Positions 33,976 to 43,155 of a DNA stretch of 64,000 nucleotides are shown here, piece by piece. Source of the stretch: UBA6115 sp050953005 (GTDB taxonomy: Bacteria > Bacillota > Clostridia > Christensenellales > Aristaeellaceae); NCBI GenBank assembly GCA_050953005.1, contig JBMNLV010000003.1, positions 62,001 through 126,000 of the forward strand, given 5' to 3'. Under the pieces are notes generated by a model that saw nothing but the letters and a program-made list of their open reading frames with translations, was not told where the DNA came from and searched no databases. Made by a program: the position numbers and the translations under genes. The stretch's first letter is position 1. Every line of letters begins with the position of its first letter.

Positions 33976-36723
33976 TTATTGCGTCGCTGCAATTGCCTGG
34001 GTCAGCTGCCCCATGGCTCCGGCCAAAGCTTCCAGGCCCGGGTTGCTGCCAAGAACAGCGTTTAAATGATTGATGGCGTTCAGCAGCAGCTCATACTGCG
34101 GACTGCCTGGCGTCAGGGTGGCCAGTTGGTTGGAAGCCTGGATAATCAGTGTCTGCGCATCAGGCAACAGCGTATTGCTGATGATGTTTTGGTTAACATT
34201 CACAGGATGCTGGTGCAGGGTGCACGTCTGAGCCTCTAATAAGGCAGCGTTCGCGTTTTGGTTGTTGGTAAAACGGATGGTGGCATAGCTGCCCAGGTAG
34301 TCAGACAACACGCTGGTATAGCGCGACCCCGCGAAAATCTCCAGCGGGTGCCCCGGCGGCAGCAGGACAAGGCCGCGGCTGGCGCAAGTCTCCCGCGGGC
34401 AATATGGCCCCGCCAGCTGATTGCTGAGCGTGCAAACGTTTTGCTGGAAGTGCATCTGGCAGGTAACCTGCGGCACATTCTCGCGCGGGAAATAATCGTT
34501 GTTGACGCCATAACCCATGGCGTCCTGCCGGCAGGCATCGGTAGCCAGTTGCCCGGATACAGCGCAGGTGCTAACACGCACCAGACCGTATTCCTCCGCG
34601 CTGCCCTGCAGGATATCCCTGTTTTGCAGCCCCTTTTCCCTGTGGATGCGCTCCATAAAAACCTGCCAGAGCTTGGCGGCCGAATTCCCTCCTGTGGTAC
34701 GGCTGGACAATGCCTTGTAATTATCATGCCCAATCCATACGGCACCGGAATACCATCCGGTCATACCGGCAAAGAACACACCCTTCTGGTCGGAGTTGGT
34801 TCCGGTTTTGCCGGCTACCGTCTGCCCGGGGATACGCGCCGCGCGGCCTGTGCCCTTTGAAACCACTTCCTTAAGAATATCCACCGTCAACCAGGCTGTG
34901 GACGGCTTGAAGACCGTGCGGCGTTCCTGGCTTTGATGGGCATCATAGATGACCTCGTTTTTGTCATTGTAAATACCTAAAATGCTAATAGGTTGCTCAT
35001 ATCGTCCGCCATTGGCAAGAACGCCAAAGGCCACTGCCATCTCCAGCGGGCTGATGCCCGAGGAGCCCAGCGACACGCCAAAGGGGGTCGCGTTGATATG
35101 GTTGTCCGCCACGCCCAACCGCCTGAGGAAATCTACAGAGCGCTCCACTCCAACATAGTTCATCAGAGTATAGGCAGCGGCGGTATTATCGGAATTGACG
35201 ATAGCGGTGCGGAAGGTCTCAGGACCGCGATAACTGCTGCCGCCGTAATTCTCGGGCCAGGAATCGCTGCCGTCACTGCCACGCCATCCCGTGATGGGTA
35301 AGGGCATGTTGTATGCAATGGATCCGGCGCCTGCCCCCATCTCAATGGCCGGGGCATACACGCCCAAAGGTTTGATGGCGGAACCCACCGGCATGTTCAT
35401 GTCCACAGCGCGGTTGAGCGTTTTGCGCGTGGTTGGCGGCGTGCGGCTGCCCACAATCGCCTTAAGCTCGCCCGTGCGATAATCTACAATAGCTGCTCCT
35501 GCCTGGGGCTGGATGATGTCGTTATAGGTGCCATCGGCATTGCGTGAGCGGAAGATTTCAGTGCCGGGGTCGCGCAGCTTGGGATAATCGCTGTAGTGAT
35601 ACAGCACATCTTCCAGCGTGGTTTGCATTTGGGTATCCAGCGCCAGATAGACCTTATAACCGCCAGTGCGCAGCTCCTGCTCCATTTTGGAACGATTGGC
35701 CGCGGTATTTTCCAGACCATTCATACGCTGCAGCACCTGCACGGTCTCCCGCACAGCATATTCCACATAGTGAACATAGGGATACAGCGACTTGGCTTCA
35801 GGGTCCTCCCGCAGCACGTTGGCAGTTGCCGGGTTTTGCGCCTCGGTAAAATCCTTTTGCGTGATCATCTGATGCTCATACATGACACGCAGTACATAAT
35901 CAGTACGGTTGTTGGTACGGGCAGCATAGTCTATGGTATCCGAGGAACGTGTGTAAAAATTGCGCCGGGCATTGTAATAGTAAGGGTTGGTCGTCATGCC
36001 TGCCAGCATGGCACATTCGCGAAGACTCAGTTCGTTGAGCTCTTTGCCAAAGTAGCCCATGGCAGCAACCTTGATGCCATAGTAGTTCTCACCCATGTAA
36101 ATGGTATTGAGATAGGATTCCAGGATTTCTTCTTTTGTATAACTGGCTTCCAATTGCATAGCCAGGTAGGCTTCCTGGATTTTGCGCTTGTAGCTTTGCT
36201 CGTTAGATAGCACGGTATTTTTGATAAGCTGCTGGGTGATGGTGGAGCCGCCCTGCTGGGAGCCGGAAATAAAGTTGGTAACAAAAGCCCCTATAATGCG
36301 CTTGATATCCACACCGTTATGGGAATAAAAGCGCACATCCTCCGCAGCGATAAAGGCATCACGCAAGCGGTGGGGCATGGTATCAATGGAGACCATGATG
36401 CGGTTTTCCGTACCTTTGTAATCGGTAATCAAATTGCCGTCACGGTCATAAAAGAAAGAGGTCTGTGCCTGGTCATCAATTTTGGCAAGGTCCAATATCG
36501 GCGACGTATCCACATAGGTCTTGGCAATGCCAGCAATGGCCCCTGCGCCCGCAAGACCAGCCAGGAGCACCATCAGCATCAACAGACGAAAGCAATTGAT
36601 AATAACCGCCAGGACAAAGCTGCGCTTGCGTGTACGGCGCTTGAAAAGGGAAAAACGCCGGGCCGGCTCATCCTCACCAGTCAGGTTATACCTGTTGGAA
36701 TCCGCTTGGAACAGCCTGCTGAT
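33976..36723 (-). CDS. Penicillin-binding protein 1A-type transglycosylase/transpeptidase, unusual start
   Basis: About 915 residues. Bifunctional peptidoglycan synthase: GT51 domain (AAEDVRFYSHNGVDIKR with catalytic Glu, QQGGSTITQQLIKN), then transpeptidase motifs GSAIKP (SxxK serine), SDN and KTGTN. A cysteine-rich tail and a Gln/Asn-rich C-terminus follow. The first conventional start codon in frame (TTG 36582) would begin in the middle of the membrane anchor. The open frame continues upstream to a basic cytoplasmic tail (RRFSLFKRRTRKRS) and ends at a TGA just before AGGAGG (36737-36732). An ATC at 36723 sits eight bases after that site, so an AUC start, or a sequence error, is implied. 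Confidence 0.88.
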   Translation of the reverse strand: MSRLFQADSNRYNLTGEDEPARRFSLFKRRTRKRSFVLAVIINCFRLLMLMVLLAGLAGAGAIAGIAKTYVDTSPILDLAKIDDQAQTSFFYDRDGNLITDYKGTENRIMVSIDTMPHRLRDAFIAAEDVRFYSHNGVDIKRIIGAFVTNFISGSQQGGSTITQQLIKNTVLSNEQSYKRKIQEAYLAMQLEASYTKEEILESYLNTIYMGENYYGIKVAAMGYFGKELNELSLRECAMLAGMTTNPYYYNARRNFYTRSSDTIDYAARTNNRTDYVLRVMYEHQMITQKDFTEAQNPATANVLREDPEAKSLYPYVHYVEYAVRETVQVLQRMNGLENTAANRSKMEQELRTGGYKVYLALDTQMQTTLEDVLYHYSDYPKLRDPGTEIFRSRNADGTYNDIIQPQAGAAIVDYRTGELKAIVGSRTPPTTRKTLNRAVDMNMPVGSAIKPLGVYAPAIEMGAGAGSIAYNMPLPITGWRGSDGSDSWPENYGGSSYRGPETFRTAIVNSDNTAAAYTLMNYVGVERSVDFLRRLGVADNHINATPFGVSLGSSGISPLEMAVAFGVLANGGRYEQPISILGIYNDKNEVIYDAHQSQERRTVFKPSTAWLTVDILKEVVSKGTGRAARIPGQTVAGKTGTNSDQKGVFFAGMTGWYSGAVWIGHDNYKALSSRTTGGNSAAKLWQVFMERIHREKGLQNRDILQGSAEEYGLVRVSTCAVSGQLATDACRQDAMGYGVNNDYFPRENVPQVTCQMHFQQNVCTLSNQLAGPYCPRETCASRGLVLLPPGHPLEIFAGSRYTSVLSDYLGSYATIRFTNNQNANAALLEAQTCTLHQHPVNVNQNIISNTLLPDAQTLIIQASNQLATLTPGSPQYELLLNAINHLNAVLGSNPGLEALAGAMGQLTQAIAATQ

Positions 36724-36757
36724 AACACAGTCCTCCTCTTTGTGTCAGATTGTTGCA

Positions 36758-36786
36758 ATTATAGCACAAGGCAGGTCATAGGTCAC
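36758..36786 (-). promoter_or_regulatory. Promoter of the PBP1A gene
   Basis: Minus strand TATAAT (36763-36758), spacer 17, weak GTGACC (36786-36781). The predicted transcript start is about 28 bases before the proposed translation start. Confidence 0.58.
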
Positions 36787-36812
36787 GCGCTTCAAAGTCA
36801 GCGCAAAGCCAT

Positions 36813-36868
36813 CAGAAAGCCCGAAGAAAGCCCGATAATCCTTATCAGAAAGCCCGATAATCCTTATC
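36813..36868 (+). repeat. Tandem 22-bp repeats upstream of the CARDB-protein promoter
   Basis: AGAAAGCCCGATAATCCTTATC-type unit (begins AGAAAGCCCGATAATCC): two perfect copies at 36825-36846 and 36847-36868, plus a partial copy (CAGAAAGCCCGA) at 36813-36824. They end 4 bases before the -35 of the following promoter, in the divergent region between the PBP1A gene and the CARDB-protein gene. Confidence 0.9.
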
Positions 36869-36872
36869 TTGC

Positions 36873-36901
36873 TTGACACTATGGTGACTGTAGAGTAAAA
36901 T
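36873..36901 (+). promoter_or_regulatory. Promoter of the CARDB-like surface protein
   Basis: TTGACA (36873-36878), 17-base spacer, TAAAAT (36896-36901). Near-consensus sigma-A promoter directly after the tandem repeats. Confidence 0.8.
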
Positions 36902-36959
36902 ACCTTTTAAAGAAGATTCCAGCCAAAGCGCGCCTTGCGCGCCGGAAGGAGGGACGGGC

Positions 36960-38927
36960 GTGACAACTGCCCTGATCAACCCGCGAAGCCGCGTATTGTT
37001 TGTATGCGCGGTCGTTTTGGCGCTGCTCATCCCAATACATCCGGGACAAGCCCAGAGCGTACAAACGGGTATTAATTTTACCATCAGCGTTGAGCCAACC
37101 AGCCTGACAGCGCCTGGCACAGTAACGGTTTCTACCCGGATCGCCAATGCCGGCTCTGAGGATATGAACAGCCCGATCTCTTTATACGACCCTGACGGAA
37201 AGCTGGTGACAGCCTTTGCTGACGGAGGCAGCCTGCCGCGCTTGCCCGCAGGAGAGAGCCACACATGGCAAGGGCAATACGCTGTCAAGCAAAGTCAGTT
37301 GGACGAAGGCAAACTGGTGTACACCCTGCGATACAATACCAAGGATGCCTTGGGGGCTGTGGTGGAACAGAACCTGCCGGCTACTGCTACCATCACCTTT
37401 ACCGGCGAACGGGTAGATCTGCAGGTCAACCGAACCATCACACCGGAAGTCGTTCGCCGCGGCAAGGAAGTCACCATTATTTATGACCTGGTCAACCAGG
37501 GCAACGTCAAGCTTACCAACATTGACATTCAGGAAAACCGCTTGATTTCCACACGCAAACAGTCCGTCGCCTCCCTGGAGCCGGGCGCAAGCGCAAAAAT
37601 CACCTTTACCAAGCAAAACGTCGGGGGCGACTTATCCAGTTCAGCATTAATCACCTACCGCAAGGCAGGAGACCGCAAATCGCAGGCTCCCTTGACCATT
37701 GACGCTGTTTCTATCCCCTTGGCCAAGCCCGGTTTGCAATACAGCCTGACCAGCGATAAAAACCAATACAATATTGGTGAAACCGCTGTTTTAACTTTGG
37801 AAATTAAAAACGCCGGCAACATTACATATTCAAACATCACTGTCACAGACCCCAAGCTTGGCGAGGTCTTTACCAATGTGCAGATTGCAGCCGGACAGAC
37901 CAAGCAACTCCAAAAAGAGGTTACAGTCAACGAGACAACCACCTATGCCTTTACCCTTAAACTGGAAGACAATACCGGCTCCACGATGGAGGAAAAGGTT
38001 CGGGAATTAAAAGTCTCCGCCTATGCCGAGGGCCAGATGCTGCGGCTGAACCTAACGCTGACCGCCAGCAGTGAGGTCATCACTGCCATGCCGGGCGACA
38101 TTACCTTCTATCTGAATGTTACCAACGACAGCAATACCGCAGCCAAGAACATCGTCATTCGCCACGCCGACATGGAGATATACACCATCAAGGAATTGGC
38201 TCCCGGACAGAGTACCATGATCCAGCGGGATTACAGCCTGTCCCAGGCCGGTAAGTATCAATTCAGCGCAACAGCCACCGATGTGCAGGACAACAAGGTA
38301 GAGTTTCTCTCCAATGCCCTGAACATTTCCTATACCGCCCCCACCGCGGCACCAACCAAGGAGATTATTGTCACCATCGCTCCAGCGATTACCTATACTC
38401 CTGTCCCGGAAGACTACGCACCTGCCGGAGGCCAAACCAAGGTTATCCTGTTTATACTAACATTGGCGCTGGGTGTGTTGTTTGGTCTTTCGGCGATTTT
38501 ACTGGTTGTCAGCATTGCAATGCGCGCCAAAGCCCGGGCCAAAAGCAACGCCGCCTACGACACCTTTGAATTAGCCGGCACACGGGACTATACCGCGCCT
38601 GCGGATGAAACCAAACTGGCGATTCAAGCGGCCCCGGACGTTGAGCAGGAATCCGCTGCTCAGGAGGCCGGTGAGCCTCAGGAAGAGCTTCCTCACCAGA
38701 AATACCTCAAGTCGCAGCAATCCACTGAAGATGTACAGGAATCCACAGGCGAACCGCTGGCTGCCGATGAGGAAGGCGCTTTCCGCCTGTTGCGTACACA
38801 AGAAGCGGATAGTTTACCCGGTGATGAAGAAACAACTGCTACCTCTCGGGAAGAAGATGTCACTGAGCGGCGCAGCAACCGTAGGACACAGCGTCACAAG
38901 CCCGAGAACGCCTCCGGGGAGAAGTAA
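36960..38927 (+). CDS. Secreted/anchored CARDB-like repeat protein with C-terminal membrane helix
   Basis: 655-residue protein. A signal peptide (hydrophobic stretch about 13-28, ending GQAQS) is followed by four or more beta-sandwich repeats of the CARDB/DUF11 kind (about 40-460), each containing a pattern like NAGNITYSNITVTDPKLG or NQGNVKLTNIDI. A membrane helix lies at about 494-520, and an acidic cytoplasmic tail of about 130 residues follows. The start is a GTG with GGAAGGAGGGACG upstream. The repeats should lie outside the cell, possibly in envelope adhesion or wall sensing. It is divergent from the PBP1A gene. Function inferred only from topology. Confidence 0.82.
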   Translation: MTTALINPRSRVLFVCAVVLALLIPIHPGQAQSVQTGINFTISVEPTSLTAPGTVTVSTRIANAGSEDMNSPISLYDPDGKLVTAFADGGSLPRLPAGESHTWQGQYAVKQSQLDEGKLVYTLRYNTKDALGAVVEQNLPATATITFTGERVDLQVNRTITPEVVRRGKEVTIIYDLVNQGNVKLTNIDIQENRLISTRKQSVASLEPGASAKITFTKQNVGGDLSSSALITYRKAGDRKSQAPLTIDAVSIPLAKPGLQYSLTSDKNQYNIGETAVLTLEIKNAGNITYSNITVTDPKLGEVFTNVQIAAGQTKQLQKEVTVNETTTYAFTLKLEDNTGSTMEEKVRELKVSAYAEGQMLRLNLTLTASSEVITAMPGDITFYLNVTNDSNTAAKNIVIRHADMEIYTIKELAPGQSTMIQRDYSLSQAGKYQFSATATDVQDNKVEFLSNALNISYTAPTAAPTKEIIVTIAPAITYTPVPEDYAPAGGQTKVILFILTLALGVLFGLSAILLVVSIAMRAKARAKSNAAYDTFELAGTRDYTAPADETKLAIQAAPDVEQESAAQEAGEPQEELPHQKYLKSQQSTEDVQESTGEPLAADEEGAFRLLRTQEADSLPGDEETTATSREEDVTERRSNRRTQRHKPENASGEK

Positions 38928-38956
38928 TATATTAACAGAGTATCATAAACACTTTG

Positions 38957-38981
38957 ACCGCGCTGCCCGGCGCGGTTTTTT
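38957..38981 (+). terminator. Intrinsic terminator after the CARDB-protein gene
   Basis: Stem ACCGCGC (38957-38963) with GCGCGGT (38970-38976), loop of 6, followed by six T residues. Confidence 0.88.
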
Positions 38982-39152
38982 GATGAACAGGTTAATGTGT
39001 ACAATAAAAGGGCAGCACTTTGACAAACTGTATGGCACACCTCCGGGAAGACTCAACCGTGATGGGTCAGATAATCCTCTAGGCAAAGCTCATAGGTGAC
39101 AGCAGACTGTAAAACTCCGCGCTGGTCCCGCCAATTATCTTTAAATACTAAA
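38982..39152. other. Intergenic, nothing recognised
   Basis: About 170 bases between the terminator and the IS630 relic, without a recognisable gene or RNA. Confidence 0.45.
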
Positions 39153-39721
39153 CTAAAACGTAAATGCATCGATGAGCCATCTGCGATGAGTGATGGAAGC
39201 GACACGTTGGACATCCTCGGCCAAATCCTTCATAGCCCAGCATAAGCGGTCAATCACCGCTTCCAGGTTCTTAAAAATCTCATCGCGAAACCCTTTCTCC
39301 GTACCTCGTCCCATATCATCTCAATGGGGTTGAGTTCCGGGGTATAGGGCAGCAGCGGAAACAGTTCTACGCGGTCCGGCACCACCATGGCGGATGAGTG
39401 GCGCCAGGCCGCGTTATCCAATAACAGCAGGATATATTCATCAGGACTTCCCGGCTCATAACAGTGTTCACTGTGGTGCCGTACTCCTGCAATGGCTTCT
39501 ATGCCTTCTTCTTGATATCTTTTGACAATCCGATTCACGCTTGTTGTATGCATTCCCGCTATCTTTTCTGCCTCAGCACCGCGTAACCCATCCACCTCTT
39601 TCAGTTTCAGGGCCAGCAACCGGCGCGTAACATGAACGGGGTGTTGTTTCTTTTGAGCCGCGAGGATTTCTAAACGCTCTGCTTTCCCAAACACCGCACT
39701 CTTTTTGCTCATATTTTCCAC
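39153..39721 (-). pseudogene. IS630-family transposase relic with internal deletion
   Basis: The N-terminal helix-turn-helix half (MENMSKKSAVFGKAERLEIL through GMHTTSVNRIVKRYQEEG) is joined in frame to the C-terminal end of the DDE domain (LLLLDNAAWRHSSAM, FPLLPYTPELNPIEMIWDEV). About half of a normal transposase is missing between them, including the first catalytic Asp. After about 155 codons the frame breaks, and the expected C-terminus (LEAVIDRLCWAMKDL, SITHRRWLIDAFTF) continues in another frame to a stop at 39153. Inactive. Confidence 0.83.
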
Positions 39722-39854
39722 CTGATTTCTTTGTTGATTGTAGATTCATTATATTTCCTTACATCAGGTTTCTCTTATCGTGTAAAGTATTAACGTTTGG
39801 GATTGGTATAAGTCGCAAACAACTGCCATTTCATGGTAAAATCTTTTTAAGAAA

Positions 39855-40117
39855 ACAAATAAAACATTGACCGGGTATTTATGCTGCTGGCCAGTTGCAG
39901 CCTGTACGCCTGTGCCGGAGCAGGACGGAGTTTGTGTCCCGTGACGGGATAGGTGTGTCCAAATGCAGAAAAAACACCAAATGGGGGGCAAAATACTGGG
40001 GAAAATGGCAGAAAACACGGTATCGGCCAAATTTTTGACCGGGAGTGTGGCGAGAAATCCGAAAAAATGCTTGCTTTCTGCGATGGCATTGCCATAGACG
40101 CTTAAATCAGCGGTTCC
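39855..40117 (+). pseudogene. 3' end relic of a second IS5-family element
   Basis: The DNA from about 39940 (GACGGGATAGGTGTGTCCAAATGCAGAAAAA region) matches the minus-strand end of the IS5-type element at 8600-8700. The translated frame begins NKTLTGYLCCWPVAAC, which corresponds to KNENRLFILAAGTNLL there. The terminal repeat AATCAGCGGTTCC (40105-40117) matches AGTCAGTGGTTCC-type ends. The left part of the element is missing. Confidence 0.65.
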
Positions 40118-40255
40118 TTTACTCTTTACATTCTTTTCTAATAAAGTCTTGGACAGATGATTAGGGTAATTTATAGTATTGTAAGAATCCCTCTTGCTTG
40201 ACAATTTTAGGGATCTGGTTAGCATATAGATATTATCTGAGCAGGATGGCGTGTG
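40118..40255 (+). promoter_or_regulatory. Leader and probable promoter of proBAC
   Basis: TTGACA at 40198-40203 lies 53 bases before the start of proB. A good -10 is not obvious: TAGCAT at spacing 16 or CATATA at spacing 19 are candidates. No T-box or riboswitch pattern is seen. Confidence 0.35.
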
Positions 40256-41041
40256 ATGAGAGAAAACAAACGAGTTGTAATCAAGGTAGGCACATCCACC
40301 TTGACCTATGAGACAGGTAAGACCAATTTTAGACGCATGGAAGCATTGGTTCGGGTAATAGCTGATCTTCAGAACCAGGGCTATTTGATGACATTGGTTA
40401 CTTCCGGCGCAATCGGTGTGGGTGTGGGAAAGCTTGGTCTGCCTGCCCGTCCGGCTGATACACCCGGTAAACAGGCTGCCGCCACTGTGGGACAGTGCGA
40501 GCTGATGTACATGTATGATAAATTTTTTGGAGAACATGGACAGAAGGTAGGGCAGTTGCTCATCACCCGGGGCGATATGGAAGATCCCACCCGGCACACC
40601 AACCTGCTCAGCGCTTTTGAGCGTTTGTTTGACTGGGGGGTTATCCCCATTATCAACGAAAATGACGCTGTTGCAGTGGAAGAGATCGTTTATGGCGATA
40701 ATGACTCGCTTTCTGCTCATGTAGCGGTGCTGGTGAAGGCGAGTAAACTGATTATCCTGACGGATATTGACGGACTATATGACAAAGATCCAGCGCTTTA
40801 CCCGGACGCGCGGCTGTATGAGGTGGTGGATGTTATCACACCCCAAATTTGCGCCCTGGCCAGAGGCGCTGGCAGCGGTTTGGGTACGGGTGGTATGGAA
40901 ACCAAGCTGAAAGCGGCGCAGCTGGCTGTAAACCATGGGATAGATACCTATATCATCAACGGAGACCGCCCAGAAGATATTTACAGATTGTTGGAAGGCG
41001 GAAAAGCAGGCAGTTGGTTCAAGGCGGTGAAGAAATGCTAG
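40256..41041 (+). CDS. proB: Glutamate 5-kinase
   Basis: 261-residue kinase that phosphorylates glutamate for proline synthesis. Seen: RVVIKVGTSTLTYE at the start, LVTSGAIGVGVGKLGL, IINENDAVAVEEI, and LTDIDGLYDKDPAL with GTGGMETKLKAAQLA. It lacks the C-terminal PUA domain found in the E. coli enzyme, which brings it to the short form. A GTG lies immediately before the ATG. The proA start overlaps its last codons by 7 bases. Confidence 0.96.
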   Translation: MRENKRVVIKVGTSTLTYETGKTNFRRMEALVRVIADLQNQGYLMTLVTSGAIGVGVGKLGLPARPADTPGKQAAATVGQCELMYMYDKFFGEHGQKVGQLLITRGDMEDPTRHTNLLSAFERLFDWGVIPIINENDAVAVEEIVYGDNDSLSAHVAVLVKASKLIILTDIDGLYDKDPALYPDARLYEVVDVITPQICALARGAGSGLGTGGMETKLKAAQLAVNHGIDTYIINGDRPEDIYRLLEGGKAGSWFKAVKKC

Positions 41042-42273
41042 AAGAAATGGGAATCAAAGCGCGGCAGGCAGCAGCAGTTTTAGTGAAAAGCAAGGACGAG
41101 TTGCGTACCGGCGCCCTCCTCAGAATGGCAGAATGCTTGACGGAAGACCTTGAACTTATTTTGGATGCCAACCAAAAAGATCTGGTAGCCGCCGCTAAGA
41201 CAGGTATGGCCCAGGCCATGATGGATCGGCTTGCGTTGACTCCAGCCCGGGTGAATGGCATGGCTCAAGGCCTGCGGGAAACAGCGGCACTGCCTGATCC
41301 GCTTGGTGAAACTCTTTGGGAAGATAAACGGCCAAATGGACTGCGTATCCGGAGAGTGTCTATTCCCCTGGGGGTCATTGCGTTGATTTTTGAGGCCAGG
41401 CCTAATGTAGTGTCCGATGCGGCTGGTATATGCCTGAGGGCTGGCAACGCCTGCATTCTGCGAGGCGGTAAGGAAGCTATCCGAAGCAACCTGGCTATTA
41501 CCTTCTCGCTTCAGAAAGCTCTGGAAGAAGTGGGTTTGCCGAAGGACGGGGTGCAGTTGGTGGAAAATACCAACCGGGAGAGCGCCGACGCGCTGATGCG
41601 GCTGTCTGACTATGTGGATGTACTCATCCCCAGGGGCGGCCCGGAGCTCATCCGGCGCGTGGTTGAGCATGCCAGCGTTCCGGTGTTGAAAACCGGAGAA
41701 GGCGTGTGCCATATCTATGTAGACAAAGACGCGGAGATCAGTTTGGCCGCGAGCATTATCTACAACGCGAAAGTATCCCGGCCTTCTGTGTGCAATGCGT
41801 GCGAGTGCATATTGATTCACCGGGATATTGCTGAAAGAGCCCTGCCTGAAATTGCCAAGCAGCTATTGGAGGCCGATGTTGTAATCAAGGGAGATACCGA
41901 AAGCCAGGCTATCGTCAGCCACATTATCCCTGCCAGCCAAGATGACTGGGGGCGCGAGTATCTGAACCTGACCGTTGCTTGCCGGGTGGTGGCGGGACTT
42001 GATGAGGCTGTAAGTCACATTGCCCGATACGGAACCGGTCACAGCGAGGCCATCATCACCAACGACATGGATGCGGCTGCCATATTCATGCGCGAAGTAG
42101 ATGCGGCAGCGCTGTATCACAATGCTTCCACTCGCTTTACGGATGGCGGGGAATTTGGCTTTGGGGCGGAAATCGGTATCTCCACCCAAAAGCTACACGC
42201 CAGAGGACCGCTTGGCATCAAGGCACTGACCAGCTACAAATATATTATCACAGGGAATGGACAGACGAGGTAA
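41035..42273 (+). CDS. proA: Gamma-glutamyl phosphate reductase
   Basis: 412-residue aldehyde-dehydrogenase-fold enzyme reducing glutamyl 5-phosphate to the semialdehyde. Motifs: IPLGVIALIFEARPNVVSDA, CILRGGKEAIRSN, DVLIPRGGPELIRRV, and the catalytic cysteine in SVCNACECILIH. The C-terminal FGFGAEIGISTQKLHARGP block is present. It starts inside the end of proB and ends 6 bases before proC, so translation is likely coupled. Confidence 0.97.
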   Translation: MLEEMGIKARQAAAVLVKSKDELRTGALLRMAECLTEDLELILDANQKDLVAAAKTGMAQAMMDRLALTPARVNGMAQGLRETAALPDPLGETLWEDKRPNGLRIRRVSIPLGVIALIFEARPNVVSDAAGICLRAGNACILRGGKEAIRSNLAITFSLQKALEEVGLPKDGVQLVENTNRESADALMRLSDYVDVLIPRGGPELIRRVVEHASVPVLKTGEGVCHIYVDKDAEISLAASIIYNAKVSRPSVCNACECILIHRDIAERALPEIAKQLLEADVVIKGDTESQAIVSHIIPASQDDWGREYLNLTVACRVVAGLDEAVSHIARYGTGHSEAIITNDMDAAAIFMREVDAAALYHNASTRFTDGGEFGFGAEIGISTQKLHARGPLGIKALTSYKYIITGNGQTR

Positions 42274-42279
42274 TAGAGT

Positions 42280-43089
42280 ATGCTCATTGGGTTTATTGGC
42301 CTTGGCAACATGGCCCGCGCTATCATCGCAGGCATGCGGGAGAATGACAGCTTCCGGAACGCTTCTATTTTAGGCAATGACCATAACGATGACAAATGCA
42401 TAGAGCTGCGGGAGCGTTGGGGAGTTGCAATCCTGGAGGATGACATCAGCGTAGCCAGACAGGCGGATTTACTTGTGCTGGCTGTAAAACCCCAGGCACT
42501 GCCGGTGTTGTTTGAACGCATTGTCCCGGCGCGCAAACCTGGTCAGTGCACCTTGAGTCTGGCAGCGGGCAAATCCCTGTCCTGGCTGGCAAAGGCACTT
42601 GGAGCGGAGGCACCTCTTATCCGCGCCATACCAAATGTGGCAGCCCGAGTAGGCAGCTCGGTTACAGCGTTGTGTGCAAACGGCCAGGCCAATGAAGCGC
42701 AGAAAGCTTTGGTCACGGTTATGTTTAACGCAGTAGGCAAGACGGTGTGGATGACAGAGGAGCGTATGAAAGCCTTTTCCGCCCTCACTGGCGCGGCGCC
42801 TGCATTTACTTTCCTGTATCTTGAGGCTCTGGCCTCAGCGGGCCTCAGGGCTGGGCTGCCGAAAAAAATGGCTCTGGAGGCAGCTTGCAACATGATGATT
42901 GGCGCTGCCAAACTGGCGCTGAAAACTGATGAGCATCCAGCTTGCCTGATTGACCAGGTGACCTCTCCGGGCGGCACTACCATTGATGGCATACATGCCT
43001 TGAAGGCCTTGGGCTTTGAGCACGCAGTTCATGAAGCGATCGCAGCGGTCATCCGGAAAGACAACAGTATGTCTGTAGACATTAAATAA
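42280..43089 (+). CDS. proC: Pyrroline-5-carboxylate reductase
   Basis: 269-residue enzyme completing proline synthesis. N-terminal NAD(P) motif IGFIGLGNMARAIIAGM, then VLAVKPQ, AIPNVAARVGSSVTAL, and the C-terminal SPGGTTIDGIHAL that marks ProC. It is the last gene of proB-proA-proC. The spacing and order make a complete proline pathway from glutamate in 2.8 kb. Confidence 0.97.
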   Translation: MLIGFIGLGNMARAIIAGMRENDSFRNASILGNDHNDDKCIELRERWGVAILEDDISVARQADLLVLAVKPQALPVLFERIVPARKPGQCTLSLAAGKSLSWLAKALGAEAPLIRAIPNVAARVGSSVTALCANGQANEAQKALVTVMFNAVGKTVWMTEERMKAFSALTGAAPAFTFLYLEALASAGLRAGLPKKMALEAACNMMIGAAKLALKTDEHPACLIDQVTSPGGTTIDGIHALKALGFEHAVHEAIAAVIRKDNSMSVDIK

Positions 43090-43155
43090 TGCCCTTATTC
43101 GCCTGCTATAGAATCACCGCCTGTTATCTCTGGATATCACCAGCGTGGTTTAAGT

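Noticed and set aside
40118..40255. T-box or amino-acid riboswitch before proBAC
   Set aside because: No T-box consensus, specifier stem or terminator/antiterminator pair was found in this short leader.
39764..40720. Minus-strand open frame of about 318 codons
   Set aside because: It crosses the IS5 relic and is antisense to proB; no homologous motif and no ribosome site.
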